A stretch of 64,000 bases of DNA from Alphaproteobacteria bacterium (GTDB taxonomy: Bacteria > Myxococcota_A > UBA796 > UBA2385). This document shows positions 15,901 to 22,658 of the stretch, one piece after another. Positions within the stretch are counted from its first letter, which is position 1; each line of letters starts with the position of its first letter. Below the pieces are notes generated by a model. The model saw only the letters and a list, made by a program, of their open reading frames with translations. It ran no database searches and was not told the origin of the DNA. Location of the stretch: the NCBI GenBank assembly GCA_020632755.1, contig JACKEY010000004.1, forward strand, positions 841,501-905,500. The letters are read 5' to 3'. A program made the translations under genes and the position numbers.

Positions 15901-17997
15901 CTGTGCAAGGCCCCGGTCAGCCACCTCGAGACGCTGCTCGCGTTCCTGGACGCCCGCGGGACCGACGAACCCATCGTCAGCTGGGAGGTCGCGAGCGCCG
16001 TCGCCCGGTTCCGCCCGGAGCGGGTCTGGCCGTGGCTGTGCCAGGGCCTGATGACCAACGAGACCACCTTCCAGGAGTGGGGCAGCAAGGTCGACGCCCA
16101 CCTGCTCCGGCGGCTGATCCAGGCAGTGCTGGTCGGCGGGGCCGTCGCTGTGCCGGACAACGTGGTGGTGCTCCGCATCCAGTGGCTGCGCGTGCATCGC
16201 TCGCCGAGCCTGTGGGAGCCCGCGGCGGTCGCGGCGCTGCGCTGGAACCGGGACGCCCAGGCGGTCGCGCCGCTGGTCCCGGCCCTGGCGGCCAGCGCGG
16301 GCCACTTCCACGGCACGCGGCGGGTGGCCGAGGTGTTCCGCTGGGGGCGCCTGCAGGGCCTGATGCTGCTCGGCAAGCGCTACCAGGTGCACACGACGAC
16401 CCGCGGCCTGGGCTGGACCCGGCTCAACGAGCGCAAGGTCTTCGTGAACCCGACCCCGCTGCTGCGCGGCGAGCGCGACGGCGAGGCGCTGCTGCGCGGG
16501 CTGGTCGTGCACGAGCTCGGCCACCATCGCTACAACACCGACGCCGACGGGCTCGCCGCCAACCAGGTCGCCACCCAGGAGGGCATCTTCCGCCTGCTCA
16601 ACCTGGTCCAGGACGAGCACCTCGAGCGCAACCTGCGCAGCCTGGACGAAGACTGGGGCAACGACCTGAAGAAGCTGGCGGCCTGGGCCTTCCAGCACGC
16701 CCAGCGCAGCGAGGTCGTCGCGACCCTGGACCGCAGCCTGGGGCCTCACCTGGTGCCCGTGCTGCGGCACGCCGGCATCTCCCCGGCCCGGGAGCGCCAG
16801 TCCGTCGTGGTCCAGACCGGCGCGCTCCTGGGCGCGCTGGAGCGCAACGGCAGCGAGTTCGCAGCGTTCGTCCGCGCCCTGCGCATGGGGCGCGGCGCCC
16901 GCGCGGCCCCTCCGCGGGTGCGCCAGGCGCTGGCCCTGTTCGACGCCCTGCCGGACGGACGCCCCTTCCGCGAGGCCACGAACACCGAGCTGCTCCAGAC
17001 CGCCCGCCAGCTGCGCGAGATCTTCGGCGACCAGTCCGATCAGCTCGAGAGCTTCGACCTGCACGGCACCGCGGACGGGGACGAGGGCGACGACCTGGCC
17101 GACGGGCGCGGCGTCACCGACGACGACGTGCAGCGCGAGGTCGTCCGCCTGGACAAGGTCGAGGAGCGCAGCCAGCCCGAGGGCAGCGACGGGGCCCCCA
17201 AGCGGGGCGGGGCCGACGTGCTGGTGACCGGCCCGGATGCCGACTTCAAGCGCATCACCGAGGTCCGCGTCCTGGCCCACGATCCCGACGCCGCCGCCGC
17301 CCTGGCCGCCGAGGTCGCCCGGCCGGCCCGCCTGCTGCGCGAGGACCTGGCCCACCTGGGCCTGTCGACCCGGGTCGTGAAGCCCCGCGTGGCCGGCCAC
17401 CGCCTGGATCGCTCCCGGCTGCCCGGCCTGGCCCTGCGCCGCGACCCGCGCGTCCTGCAGCGCCGCACGCGCGTCATCGACAGCGACCTGTTCGTCGGCA
17501 TCGTCGTCGACTGCTCCGGCAGCATGCACGGGGCCCGCATCCACCGGGCCCGCCACATGGCCGCGGTGGTCGCGGAAGCCGTGCGCCCCCTGGACGGGGT
17601 CGACGCCCGCGTCTTCGGGTTCACCGACCGCATCATCTGGGACGCCGGCAGCGACCGCCGCTGCAGCGCGCACGCCCTGGAAGCCAACGGCGGCAACAAC
17701 GACGCCGCCGGGCTGTACCACGCCGCCCAGGCGGCCCTGGCCAGCCCCCGCAGCGCGAAGCTGCTGGTGATGATCAGCGACGGCCTGCCGACCGAGTGCA
17801 CGACGACGGCCCTGAAGACCCTCGTGAAGTCCCTGCAGCGCCGCTACGGCATGGTCTGCGCCCAGGTGGCGGTCCACAGCCTGCACGAGCAGTGCTTCGA
17901 CCACTACATCGAGGTGCTGTCCGACGACGTCGACGTGTCGGTCCGCCAGTTCGGGCGGGTCGTGTCCCGGCTGGTGCGGGCGACCCTCACGGGCTGA
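12922..17997 (+). CDS. Giant HEAT-repeat / HExxH metallopeptidase-like / vWA protein, copy 2
   Basis: 1,691 residues, GTG start three bases after the ATPase stop. Same architecture as the first giant protein: helical HEAT-like repeats through about residue 1,130 (HPDVSVRVAVLAALRGCRGLQAI at the N-terminus), VHELGHH (His1197, Glu1198, His1201) followed by NLVQDEHLERNLR, and a C-terminal vWA with MIDAS DCSGSM (Asp1530). Long stretches match copy 1 almost exactly (NDLKKLAAWAFQH, NGGNNDAAGLYHAA against GGGNNDAAGLWHAA, SDGLPTECTTTAL, LHEQCFDHYIEV), whereas the repeat region has diverged widely, as expected if it sets target specificity. The pair arose by duplication around the ATPase gene. Its last 11 bases overlap the convergent ferritin-like gene. 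Catalytic and MIDAS residues are intact in both copies, so neither is a decayed remnant. Confidence 0.85.
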   Translation: MQLSQAFVVLDDPHVAEVQDLVAALTRVAALSVEDRWPWLATVPDLARHPDVSVRVAVLAALRGCRGLQAIQAVAAGLADGEAEVRRAALAAVGAVADAEQGLLLTAMTSPHDEIRRGAVGMGAHSSIQIWIRALAEPALADLVVDELCRQGNSLLLQGALLQHRDQGHIDDDRVLRILTAHPWFLKLGEINRWVPRQPLNPSVLPTPETVHGVVRSAKPPHALERSLAVLARAGEDACVAALDKVVEKALQRQLNIVDVHALGLAVLLNLLRDRLVPPPTQLVLALLLAPGLLAMDELPAAAGRLALRRFQQLEQANRLPSKGIEDALLAWVWDEDRLDLAALAGLQRLYDLMPLYLLAKGERRDDLMRALASHPDVAVTLLLAMQEAEHQVVATLLVDGAVAHGHLMVPALGIVLARVPAMRDLLVRRISPDSLLAAALIFADRHPDTTTADGEALAAALCDKGRRVDLLLRELLLAVDRPGPVLVPLLRQRVITAKPRTFVARLGEDGCTALARLDSEHPMLVGTLAARVAKAMPPGWSDPVLVAWRAPLQPAPPDPMLEVPDEAPPRVVDKTKAFRLRTCRTEALDKVVEFALASRSTGLAELLLGRRPPEQPLPRVCLAAVLSDDPPAADALVLARFGAEDPDVARVVGRILVARYQRRSLSLPAAAWLCRWDEARALLQAHVDAWEGGLPALLAESLGWQGPALRGVFWQAGARLVQQWQAREPGRLRGTAGAALAAVAAEALTDRSGGGRGLLGYPASSRDLATVQGAAARILVDLRACGVDVSAHEAAVRAVLPILDRAARLWLCPWLVSALPPPVPRDEAPVRVDVVALAELVEEATDEPALRAALSADERGAVALAAETLAGRGPGGRALLRQALAQDPLVWPREVFTALLPFAGEVTQADGDGATWPAGRSFLRVARALSLPEGAEREAAIDAALDAAAQVPDDTLGIDPAPLIGLGLKPARIAERLVHARHPTLWQWAARALCKAPVSHLETLLAFLDARGTDEPIVSWEVASAVARFRPERVWPWLCQGLMTNETTFQEWGSKVDAHLLRRLIQAVLVGGAVAVPDNVVVLRIQWLRVHRSPSLWEPAAVAALRWNRDAQAVAPLVPALAASAGHFHGTRRVAEVFRWGRLQGLMLLGKRYQVHTTTRGLGWTRLNERKVFVNPTPLLRGERDGEALLRGLVVHELGHHRYNTDADGLAANQVATQEGIFRLLNLVQDEHLERNLRSLDEDWGNDLKKLAAWAFQHAQRSEVVATLDRSLGPHLVPVLRHAGISPARERQSVVVQTGALLGALERNGSEFAAFVRALRMGRGARAAPPRVRQALALFDALPDGRPFREATNTELLQTARQLREIFGDQSDQLESFDLHGTADGDEGDDLADGRGVTDDDVQREVVRLDKVEERSQPEGSDGAPKRGGADVLVTGPDADFKRITEVRVLAHDPDAAAALAAEVARPARLLREDLAHLGLSTRVVKPRVAGHRLDRSRLPGLALRRDPRVLQRRTRVIDSDLFVGIVVDCSGSMHGARIHRARHMAAVVAEAVRPLDGVDARVFGFTDRIIWDAGSDRRCSAHALEANGGNNDAAGLYHAAQAALASPRSAKLLVMISDGLPTECTTTALKTLVKSLQRRYGMVCAQVAVHSLHEQCFDHYIEVLSDDVDVSVRQFGRVVSRLVRATLTG

Positions 17998-18700
17998 GCC
18001 CGCGCTCCGCCAGCCGCGGCAGCACGTCGTCCTGCAGGCAGGCGTCGTGGATGGCGGCATAGCCCCGCAGGTCGAGCAGGCCGGCGCCCCGCTCCTCGGC
18101 GCCGAGCGGCGATGCGGCCGCGATCAGCGCCGGTTCGGGCCGATAGGCGCGGGCATAGGCGGCCAGCCAGCCGGGCAGCCGCGCGCGGACCCTCGCCCGC
18201 ACTCCGAGGCCGTCGACGTCCAGCACGGCGTCGAGCAGATCCCAGCCGTAGGTGCGGTGCACCGCCTCGTCCCGCAGGACCCGGTCCAGGGTGGCGCGGG
18301 CCGCGGGGTGCGTCGTCTGGGCCCGCATCGCGCGGAACAGGGGCACCGCGAAGGTCTCGCCCAGGCAGAAGGACCGCACGGCCAGGTCGACCAGGGCGGC
18401 CAGCGGGCCGTGGTCGGGCGCCAGGGGGGCGCCGATCAGCTCGGCGACGTCGAGCTCCTGGGGGTGGTCCGCGCCGCCCAGGGCCACCAGGGTGTCCTGG
18501 CTCAGCCGCGCATGGTCCAGCTCGTCGCCGACCACCCGCAGGCCCGTGCGGACCAGTCCCTCGGGCAGGCCGCAGGCGATGGCCAGGTGGACCGTCCGCG
18601 CGGCGATCGCCGCCGAGCGGTACTCGGCCTGGACCCGGCGCGCCCACTCCTGGTGGATGCGCGCCGCGCCGACCGCCGCGGCGGGGGAGGGGACCTCCAC
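17987..18700 (-). CDS. Ferritin-like diiron protein
   Basis: 237 residues, GTG start at 18700. Four-helix-bundle pattern with likely di-iron ligands Glu26 (QAEYRSA), Glu60/His63 (DELDHARLS), Glu115 (LGETFAV) and Glu145/His148 (RDEAVHRTYG). This is the double E...ExxH arrangement of ferritin-like oxidoreductases such as AurF-type oxygenases or rubrerythrin relatives, but no specific activity can be assigned. No signal peptide. The start codon directly abuts the stop of the upstream lipoprotein gene, so the two are co-transcribed, and the 3' end overlaps the last 11 bases of the second HEAT/vWA gene, head to head. A role connected with that operon is possible but only suggested by position. Confidence 0.75.
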   Translation of the reverse strand: MEVPSPAAAVGAARIHQEWARRVQAEYRSAAIAARTVHLAIACGLPEGLVRTGLRVVGDELDHARLSQDTLVALGGADHPQELDVAELIGAPLAPDHGPLAALVDLAVRSFCLGETFAVPLFRAMRAQTTHPAARATLDRVLRDEAVHRTYGWDLLDAVLDVDGLGVRARVRARLPGWLAAYARAYRPEPALIAAASPLGAEERGAGLLDLRGYAAIHDACLQDDVLPRLAERGLSP

Positions 18701-19174
18701 CTACTCGCCGCCCTCCACGGCGGGTTCCGGGGCCGGGGGGACCGGGTCCAGGCCCGCTGCCTTCAGCTCGGCGTGGCGGCCGAGCACCTCGGCCACCTGC
18801 TCGGGTGGGCACTGGATCCGGGTGGCGCCTTCCAGCGGCGCGTCGCCGGCCTCCAGCACGATGCCGCCCTTGGCGCGCGCCTCCTGCGGCACGGCGCGCG
18901 GGTCGAACCAGTCCTTGTAGCAGGGCTCGCCGCTCTCGTGGACGACCAGCACCGGCATCGGGGGGTTCGTCGCGCCTTCGGGGTGGCCGCTCGCGACGGC
19001 GTCCCAGGTGGGCAGCTCGTCGGGGGGAGGGGGCGGCGGGTTCTCGGTCGGGGGCGGAAGGGGCGGCGGGTTGGCCGTGACCTCGGGTTCCTTCTTGCAG
19101 GCGGCGAGGCCGACGGTCAGGGCGGCCCCCGCGGCCAGGATGCGGACGGGGGAGGAGGAGGGCTTGCGGGACAC
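18701..19174 (-). CDS. Pro-rich lipoprotein
   Basis: 157 residues from GTG with GGAG eight bases upstream. Signal peptide ends GLAAC (Cys25), followed by KKEPE and a long proline-rich linker with poly-Pro runs (PPPLPPPTENPPPPPP). The remaining 100 residues contain two Cys (EPCYKDWFDPRA and RIQCPPEQV) and a predicted amphipathic helix near the end. The linker probably spans the periplasm or peptidoglycan. Unknown family. It abuts the ferritin-like gene and is divergent from the TetR-regulated efflux operon. Confidence 0.75.
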   Translation of the reverse strand: MSRKPSSSPVRILAAGAALTVGLAACKKEPEVTANPPPLPPPTENPPPPPPDELPTWDAVASGHPEGATNPPMPVLVVHESGEPCYKDWFDPRAVPQEARAKGGIVLEAGDAPLEGATRIQCPPEQVAEVLGRHAELKAAGLDPVPPAPEPAVEGGE

Positions 19175-19275
19175 GGAGACTCCGGTGACCAGGGCGGGTG
19201 CGAGGACGGTCCGAGGGTAGCAGGGCCGATGGAGGAGGGGCAGGAGCGGCCGGCGAGGCGACCTTCGGGCGATTG

Positions 19276-19291
19276 GTGAGTGACGACTCAC
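19276..19291. promoter_or_regulatory. Operator-like palindrome, distal
   Basis: Arms gtgagt (19276-19281) and actcac (19286-19291) with spacer gacg. It shares the GTGAGT half-site with the better palindrome 40 bases closer to the TetR gene, so both are probably bound by that regulator. Confidence 0.5.
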
Positions 19292-19318
19292 TTTCTTGCT
19301 TGCGGGGGGGAGCAGCAT

Positions 19319-19340
19319 GGTTAGTGAGTGCTCACTTACC
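19319..19340. promoter_or_regulatory. TetR-family operator palindrome
   Basis: Ten-base arms ggttagtgag (19319-19328) and ctcacttacc (19331-19340) match at nine of ten positions around a two-base centre. It sits 45 bases before the TetR gene, the normal place for an autoregulatory operator of an efflux operon. Confidence 0.65.
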
Positions 19341-19384
19341 CCGCGGCCCTCGTCGCGGAGGCCGTGCGCAGGAGTCCTCCCCCG

Positions 19385-19984
19385 ATGGTCCGCCCACGCA
19401 AGTTCAGCGACGAAGAGATCCTCGGCGCAGCGCGTGAGGTCTTCCTGGAGCACGGCCCGGGCGCGTCCACCGCGGCGGTCGCCGACGCGGTCGGGCTGTC
19501 CCAGGCGGCGCTGTTCAAGCGGTTCGGCACCAAGGACGTGCTGATGCTCCGCGCCCTGCTGCCGAACCCGCAGGTGCCGTGGGTCGAGCGCCTCGACGCG
19601 GGGCCCGACGACCGCCCCTTCCCCGAACAGCTGCAGGAGATCTGCGTCGAGGCCATCCGCTTCTTCGCCGAGGTCATCCCCTGCCTGATGACGCTCAAGG
19701 CGTCGACCGTCGACATCGAGTCGGTGCTCAAGGCGATGCCGGAGCCGCCCCCGCTGCGCGTGCGCCGCGCCGCGGCCAGCTACTTCGCCCAGGCCGTCGA
19801 GCGCGGCCTGGTGCGCGCCGCCGAGCCCGACCGCATGGCGCTCATGCTGGTCGGCAGCCTGCAGTCCCGGGCCTTCATGGCCCACCTGCTGGGCGTCCCG
19901 ATCGACGACGCCGAAGCCCACGCCCACGCCGCCGCGGTCGTCGACGTCCTGTGGAACGGCATCCGCCCTCCGGAGTCCCCGTGA
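19385..19984 (+). CDS. TetR-family repressor of the efflux operon
   Basis: 199 residues. N-terminal helix-turn-helix: FSDEEILGAAREVFLEHG, STAAVADAVGLSQAALFKRFGTKD, typical of TetR/AcrR. The C-terminal ligand-binding part has alternating helices and ends with PESP. ATG at 19385 is preceded by an AGGAG. Stop overlaps the GTG of the outer-membrane factor gene (GTGA), so it leads the operon tetR-OMF-MFP-RND. Two palindromes with GTGAGT half-sites lie upstream and probably bind this protein, giving autoregulation and induction of the pump by a small hydrophobic ligand. Family assignment is firm; inducer unknown. Confidence 0.9.
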   Translation: MVRPRKFSDEEILGAAREVFLEHGPGASTAAVADAVGLSQAALFKRFGTKDVLMLRALLPNPQVPWVERLDAGPDDRPFPEQLQEICVEAIRFFAEVIPCLMTLKASTVDIESVLKAMPEPPPLRVRRAAASYFAQAVERGLVRAAEPDRMALMLVGSLQSRAFMAHLLGVPIDDAEAHAHAAAVVDVLWNGIRPPESP

Positions 19985-21414
19985 ATCCCCTGTTGCTGCT
20001 GTGGCTGGCGGGCCCTGCCCACGCCGCGGATCCCGACCTGTCCTGGGTCCCCGAACGCTGGTCCGACGACGCCGTGGCGACGCCGCCGGCCGGTGCCGCC
20101 TCCGGCGCGCCGTGGTGGACCACCTTCGACGACGCCGACCTGGCCGCGACGGTCACCCGCGGGCTGGCCGCCAACCCCGACCTGGCCGCGCTCTCGGCGC
20201 TCACCGACCAGCAGCGGGCCCTGGCCGCCCAGGGCCTCGCCCCGGTGCTGCCCTCGCTGTCCTTCGACGTGCTCGGCACGGTCGGCCCCACCGACAGCCA
20301 GACCTTCGGCTTCGGCATCGACGTGCCCGACGGCTTCGGCAGCGCCGAAGACCAGAGCGACCACTACATCTCGTCCTCGGCCAGGTTCAACGCCAGCCTG
20401 GGCGTCGACCTGTGGGGCCGCTCGCTGACCGCCTGGAAGGCCAGCCGGCTCGACGCGCTGGCGTCCCAGGGCGACCGGGACGCCCAGGCCCTGGTGCTGT
20501 CCACCGCCATCGGCAGCGCCTGGCTGGACGTGGCCGCCGCCAGCCGCCAGGTCGAGATCGTCACCGACCAGGTGCGGCTGACCGGCGATCTGCTCGACGT
20601 GGTCCGCGCCCGCTACGAAGGCGGCGCCGCCAGCGCCCTCGACGTGCTCCAGCAGGAACAGACCCTGGCCGCCGTCCGGGCCCAGCTGCCCCTCGCCCGG
20701 GCCCAGCTGCGCACCTCCCGCCAGCGCCTGGCCGTGCTCACCGGTCGCGACCCGATCGGCGACCTGCCGGCCGGGCCCTCCGCCCTGCCCGCGGTCCCCG
20801 CCGATCCCGCCCTGGGCAGCCCCCAGGACCTGATCGAGCACCGCCCCGACGTGCGCGCGGCCCTGGACCGGGTCGACGCCGCGGGCGCCCGGCGCTCGGC
20901 CGCCATGCGCGCCGTGCTGCCGACCCTCGGCTTCACCGCCAGCGCGGGCTGGCAGTACTACTGGCGCGACGAGTGGTCCGACACCGACACCTGGTCGGTC
21001 GGCGGCAGCCTGTCCGTGCCGATCTTCGGCGGGGGCCAGCGTGTCAACGCCATCCGCCAGGCCGGCGCGGCCCGCACCGCGACCGCGCGCCAGCTCGAGA
21101 GCACCGTGCGCTCCGCCCTGCAAGAGGTCGAGAGCGCCCGCGTGACCGACCACGAGCAGGCCGAGCGCACCGCCGCGACCGCCGACCAGCTGCGCCGGGC
21201 GCGCGAAGCCTGGCAGGTCGCCGCCGACCAGTACGGCGCCGGCACCACCGACTTCCTCCAGGTGCAGAGCGCGCTGTCGACCCTGCTGTCGGCCGAGCTC
21301 ACCCACCTGCAGGCGCGCCGGGATCGCCTCGGCGCGCGCCTCTCCCTCCACCAGGCCCTCGGCGGGGCCTGGACCCGCGATCTCGACGCCCTCCTCGCTG
21401 CCGGAGCTCCCTGA
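19981..21414 (+). CDS. TolC/NodT-type outer-membrane efflux protein
   Basis: 477 residues from GTG overlapping the previous stop. Signal peptide LLLLWLAGPAHA, cleaved before ADPD; there is no lipobox, unlike many NodT relatives. The body shows the duplicated structure of outer-membrane factors, with coiled-coil helices (QVRLTGDLLDVVRARYEGGAASALDVLQQ and the second-half equivalent DQLRRAREAWQVAADQYGAGTTDFLQVQ) and the typical PNP-like LIEHRPDVRAALDRVDAAGARRSAA. SVPIFGGGQRVNAI lies between them. It forms the outer-membrane channel of the tripartite pump encoded with the next two genes, which overlap it by one to four bases. Confidence 0.93.
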   Translation: MNPLLLLWLAGPAHAADPDLSWVPERWSDDAVATPPAGAASGAPWWTTFDDADLAATVTRGLAANPDLAALSALTDQQRALAAQGLAPVLPSLSFDVLGTVGPTDSQTFGFGIDVPDGFGSAEDQSDHYISSSARFNASLGVDLWGRSLTAWKASRLDALASQGDRDAQALVLSTAIGSAWLDVAAASRQVEIVTDQVRLTGDLLDVVRARYEGGAASALDVLQQEQTLAAVRAQLPLARAQLRTSRQRLAVLTGRDPIGDLPAGPSALPAVPADPALGSPQDLIEHRPDVRAALDRVDAAGARRSAAMRAVLPTLGFTASAGWQYYWRDEWSDTDTWSVGGSLSVPIFGGGQRVNAIRQAGAARTATARQLESTVRSALQEVESARVTDHEQAERTAATADQLRRAREAWQVAADQYGAGTTDFLQVQSALSTLLSAELTHLQARRDRLGARLSLHQALGGAWTRDLDALLAAGAP

Positions 21415-22658
21415 TGCCCGCCCCCTCCCATCGCACGGACCTCTCCCACCGACGGGCCCGCCGCGGCGTCTCCGCCGCGAAGGTCCTGGTGCCCATCGTC
21501 CTGATCCTGGGCGGCATCGGCATCGCCGTCGCCCTGATCAAGTTCCGCCCCGAGGTCGAGCAGGGCGACGCCGCCGCGGTGTCCCTGCCGGTCGAGGTGA
21601 CCCCGGTGCACGCCGCCGGCACCGCCGCCGTGGTCCGCGGCACCGGGACCGTCGTCGCCGACCAGCAGGTGGCCCTGACCCCCCAGGTCGGCGGCAAGCT
21701 GGTCTTCGTGAGCGATCAGCTGCGGCCCGGCGGCCGGTTCGGCCAGGGCGACGTCATCGCCCGGGTCGAGGCCCGCGACTACCAGCTGGCCGTGACCCAG
21801 GCGAAGAGCCAGGTCGAGAGCGCCCGGCTCAACGTCGAGCTGGAGCGCAGCCGGGGTGCCGTGGCCGAGAAGGAGTGGAAGCTCGTCAGCGACGGCGCGG
21901 CCGTCGACCAGGCGCCTGCCCTGGCCCGCCGGGCGCCGCAGCTCGCCAGCGCCGAGGCCGCCCTGGCCGCGGCCGAGGCCCAGCTCGAGACCGCCGAGCT
22001 CAACCTGGCCCGCACGTCGCTGCGCGCGCCGTTCAACGCGATGGTCGTCAGCGAGAACGTCGACGTCGGCCAGGTCATCGGCGCGACCACCCAGGTCGCC
22101 ACCCTGGTCGGCACCGACACCCTGCGGGTCGACGTCCAGGTCCCGGTGCAGCACCTGCCGCTGCTGTCCATCCCGGGCATGGGTGGCGGCGAAGACGGCA
22201 GCAGCGCCACCGTCGTGCAGCGCCTGACCGAGGGCGGCGCCGGCTCGGCCCGCATCGAGCGCACCGGCCACGTGGTCGGCCTGGGCGGCCAGCTCGACCC
22301 GGCCACCCGCACCGCCACCGTCATCGTCGAGATCCGCGACCCGGTCGTCGACGGCCAGCTGCCCCTGCTGCCGGGCGCCTACGTCGACGTCGCCCTGGGC
22401 GGTGGGCTGACCGCGCCGGCCCTGGCCGTGCCCCGCGACGGCGTGCGCGACGGCGAGATCGCCTGGGTCGTGGCCGACGGCAAGCTGGCCCGGCGCCAGC
22501 TGGACGTCGCCTGGCGCGACGACGACTTCCTGTACGCCTCCGGCGGCATCTCCGAAGGCGAGCCCGTCGTGGTGTCCGCCCTGTCCCTGCCCATCGAGGG
22601 CACCGCCGTCGACGTCATCGGCACCAAGGACCGCGCCGCCGCCGAGGAGGCCGAGTGA
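21414..22658 (+). CDS. Periplasmic adaptor (membrane-fusion protein) of RND pump
   Basis: 414 residues. An N-terminal cytoplasmic stretch and one membrane helix (residues about 24-42, VLVPIVLILGGIGIAVALI) anchor it. The lipoyl-like half is TGTVVADQQVALTPQVGGKLVFV with its partner LRAPFNAMVVSENVDVGQVI, separated by an alpha-helical hairpin rich in Ala/Glu (QLASAEAALAAAEAQLETAELNL). A beta-barrel and membrane-proximal domain follow. It links the RND permease to the outer-membrane factor. ATG overlaps the upstream stop, and the downstream GTG overlaps its own stop, showing tight coupling within the operon. Confidence 0.93.
   Translation: MPAPSHRTDLSHRRARRGVSAAKVLVPIVLILGGIGIAVALIKFRPEVEQGDAAAVSLPVEVTPVHAAGTAAVVRGTGTVVADQQVALTPQVGGKLVFVSDQLRPGGRFGQGDVIARVEARDYQLAVTQAKSQVESARLNVELERSRGAVAEKEWKLVSDGAAVDQAPALARRAPQLASAEAALAAAEAQLETAELNLARTSLRAPFNAMVVSENVDVGQVIGATTQVATLVGTDTLRVDVQVPVQHLPLLSIPGMGGGEDGSSATVVQRLTEGGAGSARIERTGHVVGLGGQLDPATRTATVIVEIRDPVVDGQLPLLPGAYVDVALGGGLTAPALAVPRDGVRDGEIAWVVADGKLARRQLDVAWRDDDFLYASGGISEGEPVVVSALSLPIEGTAVDVIGTKDRAAAEEAE

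Noticed and set aside
11794..17997. Aerobic cobaltochelatase CobS/CobT.
   Set aside because: The vWA partners are three times too long, carry HEAT repeats and HExxH, and no CobN or other cobalamin genes are present.
11698..18060. A 2,120-codon open frame on the minus strand over the ATPase and the second giant gene.
   Set aside because: High GC content suppresses stop codons in antisense frames. The plus strand has recognisable domains and proper starts, and the antisense product is low-complexity.
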